A stretch of 64,000 bases of DNA from Desmodus rotundus (taxonomy: Eukaryota; Chordata; Mammalia; Chiroptera; Phyllostomidae). This document shows, one piece after another, positions 57,403-64,000 of the stretch. Location: positions 26,923,427 to 26,987,426 of the forward strand of contig NC_071397.1 in NCBI RefSeq assembly GCF_022682495.2, in the 5' to 3' direction. A program made the translations under genes and the position numbers. The notes below the pieces were generated by a model. It was given only the letters and a program-made list of their open reading frames with translations. It was not told where the DNA came from and did no database searches. Each line of letters opens with the position of its first letter. The first letter of the stretch is position 1.

Positions 57403-58679
57403 AATTCTCTCATCAAGGATATTTTGTTCTGTATAAGGGTCAAAATTTTGTAAAATAATATTAATAATAAATCCCACACACTATTATTAGATAATATAAA
57501 ACATTCCGTAAGCCAAGTGTCAGGTAACCTCACTCATATATGAACAATTCAATTTTTATAAGAAATATATCAATGAAAATTATACCTCCTTTGTTTAACT
57601 CAACTTATATTTTCTCAGAAAAGTTTGGAGAAATATTTCCAATACTATGCCACATTAAAATCCATAATAAAGTGGTTACAATAAAATATGAAAAAAAAAT
57701 AAAAGGCCTGGGGAGCTTCCCTCATCAAACACATTAATATACTGAAGCAAAATGTATGAATATTCACAATAAATGGGATAAGAACTATAAATAACTTCAG
57801 AGGGAATTAACTGCCAAATGAGCTCTGGCACCAAAATTATGGAAGTAATATTCCATTTTCAGTGCTTACTATCTATAAGCGATCATCGACCTGTTCATTC
57901 TTTACTAAAAATGTCATAGTGCTACATTTTCTTTGTTGGGAACAAACTCTTCCTCTATTAAATGAGAAGCAATTATTGTTAGAAAAATCTGAGGCATAAG
58001 CTCAAACAAGCATCCCAGCTCACACAGCAGGTAAGAAGCACAAACAAGACCTGTGCTTAGTATACTGATGAGCAACCTAAAGCCAAGCAACACATGCAGG
58101 GAAGTGTCCGAGTTGATATTATTGACACATGGCTACACCCAACTAGCAGTCAGTCACTGTTCAGGCTCCAGCTCTCGTTTGAGAGAGAAGCTTTCTCAAC
58201 ATTCCTTAAGCTATATTTCCCCAATCATGTTATAAAGATAGTATTCCCCTCCCATTAAATAAGCAAATCCATCCTCAGGGGTTGAGGGTGAAAAAATATA
58301 TATCAGAAGAGAAATACTCAAGTAAATTTTTGCTGATACTTTTAACCTGTTGCCTTAAAAGTTTATGTCCACATCTTGTCAAGTGACTTTGTCTCATTTC
58401 TTGATATTCCAAATTAATCTTAAAAAATATCTTGTTAGCCCATGCCAAATCTCAAAAATCCATATTTTGGTTTTTTACTTGCCTTTTCTCAGACACCTAC
58501 ATGTGTATTCTGATTTAGTGCAAATATCTAGCAGTCACATCAGAAGCTCTGTGTATCTCCATTCATCACACTGTCTGTCTGGCTTTCTCTTGGAATGAGA
58601 CTGGAGATAGATGCATGGGGAACATTGACAAAAATGAGGAGGAAACAGTTCCCGTGTGAAACTGGTCTTGTTTTGTTTC
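57403..58679. other. unassigned AT-rich DNA
   Basis: No gene or confident repeat. Frame 58365-58598 has no recognised domain. Confidence 0.5.
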
Positions 58680-58805
58680 CAACATTCATTTATCCAAACA
58701 ACAGTGTTCTGATCATTGCCTAGGTACTATTCTAAGCCCTGGAGATATATCTGTGAAAAAGAAACATATTTTAAAGAATTTTTGACTTTATAAAGCTTAC
58801 ATTAT
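58680..58805 (-). repeat. L2 LINE 3' fragment, antisense
   Basis: 'aacattcatttatccaaaca', 'ttgcctaggtactattctaagccctggagatatatctgtgaaaaag' follows the complement of L2 (ccaggcactgttctaggcgctggggatacagcagtgaacaa). Confidence 0.6.
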
Positions 58806-59214
58806 TGGGATCATAAAGGAATAATATAATAAAATTACTGGATTATAATTGTTATTTTATAATGTAACCTGCTATTTTATGGGTACCTCCCAAAATGTTT
58901 GGTAATGTAATTCAGTATTGGCATATTATTAATAAGATGCTAAAATCAGTACATTTCTAGAGAATCCCTTGGAATATAAGTTAATAAAAATAAAGAGAAG
59001 AAGAACAATGCTGTCAAGTTGACAAACAATGATTTCATCCTTTAAAGCAATTGATATTTTCAGAATTATTTTATGAATAGATTTGTTGAATTGGTGCTTT
59101 TTAGAATTTCATTTTTCTCATAGTGGTTTTAAAATCAATTCTTTTTCATTAGTCAGGGTACAGAAGCAAATTTGATTTCAAAATTTTAATCAATTGAGTT
59201 GTCTTTTTTCTTTT
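58806..59214. other. unassigned AT-rich DNA
   Basis: No gene or confident repeat. Confidence 0.5.
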
Positions 59215-59520
59215 TTTGCAGCATTGTTTTTAATTATGAAAAACTGAAAATAATTTAAGTACCCATCACTAGGGAAAGGAATAAATGAAAAAGTATCTCA
59301 ACGTGGGATACTAAAACAGTAATAAAAGTAATAAACCAGTGCTACATATTTTATTTCAATACCTATACACCTCAAGAATATAATATTGAATGAAAAATGC
59401 ACACAGTTAAAAAAATGATACTACACATGTACATTCAGAAAACCAGAAATATCAGTTGCATGGATACAAATATATGTATGGAGAAATATAAAGCAAAAGT
59501 TGCAAGGACATATATACCAA
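59215..59520 (+). repeat. old LINE-1 3' region
   Basis: 'agcattgtttttaattatgaaa', 'aatttaagtacccatcact' and 'ggaataaatgaaaaagtatctc' are late ORF2 of an old L1. It is directly followed by a younger L1 in the same orientation. Confidence 0.6.
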
Positions 59521-60310
59521 GTTCATGACATCACAATGAGATGCCACATCACACTGGGCAGAATGGCCATCATTAACACATCAAAAGACAGGTGCTGGTG
59601 ATGATGAGGAGAACATGGAACCCATTCCATGGTCAGTAGGAATGCAGATTAGTGCAGCCCCTGTGGAAAACAATATGAAATTTTCTCAAAAAACTAAAAA
59701 TGGAACTGCCTTTTGATCCAGTGATTCCACTGCTGGGATTATATCCTAAGAACCCTGAAACACTAATTCAAAAGAACCTATGAGCCCCTATGTTCATAGC
59801 AGCATTATTTACAATAGCCAATAGCTGGAAAGATCCTAAGTGCCCCTCAGTAAATGAGTGGATCAAAAAGCTGTGGTACAGTTACACAAAGGAATACTAC
59901 GCAGCAGAAAGAAAGAAAGGATTCCTACCTTTCAAGACAGCATGGATGGAACTGGAGAAAATTATGCTAAGTGAAATAAGCCAAGCAGTGAAAGACAAAT
60001 ACCATATGATCTCATCTATAACAGGAACCTAATGAATAAAACAAGCAAACAAGCAAAATAGAACCAGGGTCATGGAAATAAGGACCAGACTGACAGTCAC
60101 CAGAGGGGAGGGGAAAAGAGGAGAGAGGAGAAGAAGCAAGGAAAGAAGGGGGATGGTTTAGTGAAGGAACATGTATAAATGACCCAAGGACATGGACAAC
60201 AGGATAGGGATTGACTGTGGGAGAGGGAGCTGGCCAGGGAAGTAGAGAGCAACCAGGGAAAAATTAGGACAACTGTAATAGAACAAGAGTAAAATAAAAA
60301 AAAAAAATAC
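59521..60310 (+). repeat. 5'-truncated LINE-1: ORF2 C-terminus and 3' UTR
   Basis: Late ORF2 ('caatgagatgccacatcacac', 'tgatccagtgattccactgc', 'gttcatagcagcattattta') leads into the G-rich 3' UTR, 'aggacaactgtaatagaac' and an A-run at 60296-60307. Moderately young. Target duplications were not found. Confidence 0.88.
59790..60032 (+). pseudogene. L1 ORF2 C-terminal remnant (80 codons)
   Basis: The frame reads MFIAALFTIANSWKDPKCPS, then NEWIKKLWY, then TAWMELEKIMLSEISQ. This is the extreme C-terminal domain of L1 ORF2p, after the reverse transcriptase and around the Cys-rich region. It ends at a normal stop. The upstream domains are missing and the first Met is internal to ORF2, so this is a 5'-truncated copy and not an active gene. 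Confidence 0.88.
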
Positions 60311-61265
60311 AAAGTACATGCATGTGTATTAAAAACACCAGATTTCTGCTACTCCAGATCCATTATTTTAAACTATTTTTTGTTCATATTTGTGTGAGCC
60401 TTTTTATCAGAAATAAAAATAAAACAACTAAGACAAAGTTGAAGTTTTCTTTAATCTTTCGATTCAGTAACCTGGGCCTGAATCCAGTCTCAATTTACTC
60501 TCACGAACCCTTTTATCTAAAGCTAAGCTTTGCTTCTCTCTTCTTCACATAGAGAAAAACAAGATTTCCCTCCTCTAATATGTATAAAATACCAAATTTC
60601 AAGGTATGCCATCAATATGTAGAGTTTTCAGGGTAAACAAAAAGCTCAGGAAAATTTTGTGTAAAGTAATAGTATGAAAACTATGTTTCAAATAATTGTC
60701 TATAAGTATAATTGTATAACATGACAGTGTTGGATTTGCCTCCAATAATGTCTACTCTGCTTGATTAAAGAATGGACACATCAGTTGAAAAACTAAAACT
60801 AAATAGAGATACGTTTTAAGCTATGCAATTTGCTGAATTACTTTAGGGGGTGTGTGGCAGGGTAGGTGATTATCTAGATTGGTGCTTCTCAAACCATTCA
60901 GCCTATATATTTCTAAAAGTAGAACAGAATAAATTTTGACACCATAAGAATTCAAGGGAAAACACTGAGGTCTTTCTTTAAACTAGAACATTGTTTTAGT
61001 GACTTGTAATTAAAAGTAAAAGTTTAGATAAGCTTTATTTTCTATGCATTGATATAATTTTTTTTTAAACTTGCACAATTTCCTAAGGAACTTCCAGGTA
61101 GATGTTCTATTTACCAAGATGTTAACTAATTCTGTGTGTGTGTCTTATGATTTAACAAGTTTGGAAACACTGCCATAATCAATGTCCATTATCTTTAATA
61201 TGCAAATAATAGCATATATGTTAAAATACCTGAATGAAATGAGATTGCAGAGTGATGTGATTCAT
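60311..61265. other. unassigned DNA
   Basis: No gene recognised. 'ggtgcttctcaaaccatt' at 60882 and 'caagtttggaaacactgcc' at 61158 could be the two ends of an old hAT element of about 290 bases. The interior is not recognisable. Confidence 0.4.
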
Positions 61266-61269
61266 TCAC

Positions 61270-61420
61270 GAGTTCTAGCAGCAATGCCAAATGGCAATGC
61301 TTCTCAAGTGTTTAGACACACATGACTCACCTGGGGGCCTTCTCAAAAGTCAGACTGATTCAGTCTGTCTGTGGAGGAACTTAACATTCCGCTTTCCTAA
61401 CCACTTTTCAGGAAATGAAA
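61270..61420 (+). repeat. MER5A-like hAT MITE
   Basis: 'caatgcttctcaagtgtttagacacacatgactcacctgggggccttctcaaaa' then 'cagactgattcagtctgtctg' follows MER5A (ggttctcaaagtgtgg, catcacctgggagcttgttagaaa, gattcagtaggtctg). The remainder fades out. Confidence 0.6.
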
Positions 61421-61514
61421 TCGCTGATGGAATTACAGCTTGGAAGATTCCCCTGAATAGTATTGCAGCAAAACAACTAGTTTCTTTTGTGCTAAAAAAA
61501 AAAAATCAACATTT

Positions 61515-62010
61515 CTTAAATTGAGGTGAAAGTGGCATAACATACAATTGACAATTATAAAGCAAACGATTTAATAATATTCTGTACATTCAGAGTGTTG
61601 AAAAACCACTTTCTCTATTTAGTTCCAAAACATTTTCATCACCTTGAAAGTAAATCCAACATACACACTAAGCAGTGTGACTCATTTCTTCTTATCATGA
61701 GTCCGTGCCATACACCAATCAGCTGTCTTTGTCTATGGACTAACCAATTTTGAATATCTGGTATAAATAGAATCATATGGTATATGACCTTCTATGACTA
61801 GATTCTTTCAGCATAGTGTGTTCAAGGTTCATTCGTGTTTATAGTATATTTTAGTACTTCACTCCCTTTTATGATTAAGTGACGTACACCACAATTTGTT
61901 TATCCATTCATCTGCTGGTGCCCAATGGGTCGTAAACCTTTGACTGATGTGAATAGGGCAGCTATTAACATATGCGTAAACATAGGTTTTTGAGTACTTC
62001 AATTATATCA
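61515..62010 (-). repeat. old LINE-1 3' UTR / ORF2 end, antisense
   Basis: 'tgaggtgaaagtggcataac', 'caaaacattttcatcacctt', 'tggtataaatagaatcatatgg', 'tttgtttatccattcatctgctgg' and 'gggcagctattaacatatg' follow the complement of L1M-type consensus. Strongly diverged. Confidence 0.65.
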
Positions 62011-62046
62011 TATATATCTATATCTATAAATAAATATATAGATATA

Positions 62047-62176
62047 CAGGTGTGGGCAAAAGTAGGTTTACAGTTGTAATACAAATATATAATATAGCAA
62101 TTAATAAATAATAATACAAGAATAAACTCTGTATTTAATGTACTCACAACAGTAAACCTACTTTTACATACTCCTG
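62047..62176 (-). mobile_element. 130-bp Tc1/mariner-type MITE, copy 2 (inverted)
   Basis: Ends 'caggtgtgggcaaaagta' and, on the complement of the right side, 'caggagtatgtaaaagta', both followed by ggttta. TA precedes the left end at 62045-62046. The right target reads TT and is probably mutated. In reverse complement the interior aligns with copy 1 over its whole length ('acagagtttattcttgtatt' against 'acagagtttattattgtatt'). Confidence 0.85.
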
Positions 62177-64000
62177 TTTATATATGACATAGCCTCTAAA
62201 AAATGCACTATATACTCATGAGAGAATGAGATTGTGTGTTAGTGTTTTTATAAAAGTGGTTTTGACACTGGAGAGCCGCTGAAAGTTTCGGGAGCCCGAG
62301 AAAGGCTGGACCACATTTTCAATACTAGCTTGGAGCCATATATAGGAAACATATCTCTTATTTCAGATGTGTAAGTTGGAAGAAGGCTTGAGCCAGCATT
62401 CCTTTATTAAAGAATTTGTTAAACCAAAGTCTTGTGACTTTGCCTGAAAAATGTCAAAATTGTCTGCACTTACATGAATATGTATTATCTACCCCCACTA
62501 GGCTCTCAGAATCTTAATAGTAATGGTTTTTAATTTTGCGTCTGAATCATAAAGTTGATTCTCAGTAAATATTAAGTTCATTAATCTTATTTTTCACCCT
62601 ATAACAAAAATAAATTAAAGTGACCAAAGGTCTATTTATATTACTGTGATTTTATAGTGTTTAAATGATCAGCAGATGGAAATTGTGGTGTTACTTTTGA
62701 GGGACTATTACTCTTAACATAAAAATATTATCTATAATATATTATATGTAATATAGAAATATATATGAAGCTATATATAGGGAGAGATCTATCATCTATC
62801 TATCTATCTATATCTTCCAAATTCTTATGTCTCCTTTGTCTTCTTGCAAGAAAAAGAATGAATTCCTTACTGGATAACCTAAGTCCAGGTTAATTTGAAT
62901 GGGCCTCAGGTTCTTTGGATTTAATTTAATAGCATTTTTTTCTAACTTCTTCCTTCATCCTATGCAGTATCCCACCAACTCCAAATATTTCATTTATTTG
63001 GTTTGTTATATTAATGGGATAATATAGTCTGTTTATTTAAGTGCCCACATTTACAGGTTTTTATTCAATGTGTATAATTGTATTGAATAGATAAATTACA
63101 AAAACAACATAAAATTATTTGTTAAATAAAAGTTCTATGTTCAGAACACACTAAAAATGGACTTAGTACTTGTCAACCCTAGTTTGTTTTTAAGTTACTA
63201 GAAAGAATATTGCTTCAATAAGCCTATGATCAAAGTAAGTAAATACTCAAATGTACATATAATCTAAATAATTATTTAAGATAGTCATTATTATTACTTT
63301 TTCATTTTCTGGATAAAGACTAGTCTTTGTACAAAATGAAAGCATCTGCCATTATTATTTTAGTTCCATTTAAATTAGACCCAAATGTTAATATTTTCAT
63401 AACAGAGTTAAGCAAAACTGAGCTGATCAGACAAAGCTAGGATGCAGTACAATTTCTCTCTACTGTTACATTCGCCCCTATTGTATTTTGGTGTTACAGA
63501 ATGAGTCAAGTGCTTTTGCATGTCTGGTGAGTGCTTCCATGAGAAAAAAACATCTCCTTTGGCTTTCACTTTGGAGACCTCAGGTTTATTTTTCAATAAG
63601 TATTCAGTAGATCTGTGGTGAGCTAAACTCTTTGGTTAAGTGGGTATGTTTTCTGAGATAAGTAGACTGAATTATGACTTATATGAATATACAAGTCATT
63701 TATATGAATATTTTGCCTATTCTTGGAATGATGAATGGATTTTCACTTTGATCCTTAATCCAGATAAATGACAATGGTGGATGGTGACTACTTAGGATTA
63801 CATGGCTCCAGTTGAAGGAAAACTGGACCAATATTTTGCATATACAGACACTGCCTACAACTTGGAAACACTCAGATATTATTATACTGACGTGAAAACA
63901 TCGGTAGTATAGTAACTATAGAAGGTGAAAAAACTGAATCATTTTGTAAAGAGAGAATACTTTATTTTTACATGAGTAGGTTATGGGAAATTCTGAATGT
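62177..64000. other. unassigned AT-rich DNA
   Basis: No gene or confident repeat. A (TATC)n microsatellite lies at 62790-62812 after a run of TA-rich sequence. The minus-strand frame 63408-63596 has no recognised domain. Confidence 0.5.

Noticed and set aside
1..64000. CRISPR array, prokaryotic operon or phage-like system
   Set aside because: No regularly spaced direct repeats with unique spacers and no dense coding. The tandem units at 56689-56850 have no spacers. The whole window is vertebrate repeat-rich DNA.

Overview
The window reads as mammalian nuclear DNA, most likely from a bat, probably a yangochiropteran. It is AT-rich and eukaryotic, with no prokaryotic gene organisation. The strongest taxonomic clue is four copies of a tRNA-derived SINE of the VES type, which is characteristic of chiropterans. 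LINE-1 tails ending in the bat-like 'aactgtaatagcataatca' motif and several classes of DNA transposon (mariner, hAT, Tigger, TA-target MITEs) agree with this. The genus cannot be fixed without a search.

I find no intact host protein-coding gene, no tRNA or rRNA gene, no CRISPR array and no operon. The open reading frames are chance frames in AT-rich DNA or remnants of transposon proteins. The window looks like a gene desert or the inside of a large intron.

Layout. 0-6 kb: unassigned DNA with an old L1 tail, an L2 tail, a deleted mariner (3941-4600), a TG-rich tract and an RTE-like tail. 6-17 kb: MIR, MER5-like and L1 fragments, a polyadenylated retroposed LTR-like segment (about 7260-7645), two large old antisense L1 blocks (8.3-10.7 kb) and a hAT-like element. 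17-25 kb: mostly unassigned A/T-rich DNA with a long alternating purine-pyrimidine tract near 23.7 kb. 25-33 kb: an LTR, then a nested complex (antisense L1 carrying a mariner and a VES), then another antisense L1 with two VES copies and a half-L1-type tail. 33-47 kb: sparse repeats including an L1 with clear target duplications, a 130-bp MITE, a half-L1 (HAL1-like) element, a fourth VES, an LTR with visible promoter signals and a hAT MITE with target duplications. 47-56 kb: a GAA tract, an internally deleted L1, a Tigger transposon split by a solo LTR, a half-L1-type tail and more L1. 56-64 kb: an unusual 979-bp TA-flanked DNA transposon holding six 27-bp tandem units and several hairpins, then L1, MER5-like DNA and a second, inverted copy of the 130-bp MITE.

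The history is one of layered insertion: old L1, L2 and MIR, then Tigger, hAT, mariner and LTR elements, then VES and young L1 or half-L1 copies. The items most worth a second look are the 979-bp composite transposon, the half-L1 lineage with two copies sharing one 5' junction, the paired 130-bp MITEs and the octamer/TATA LTR. I do not see a convincing new gene system. Family names come from pattern recognition without a database search, and boundaries are approximate unless target duplications are stated.
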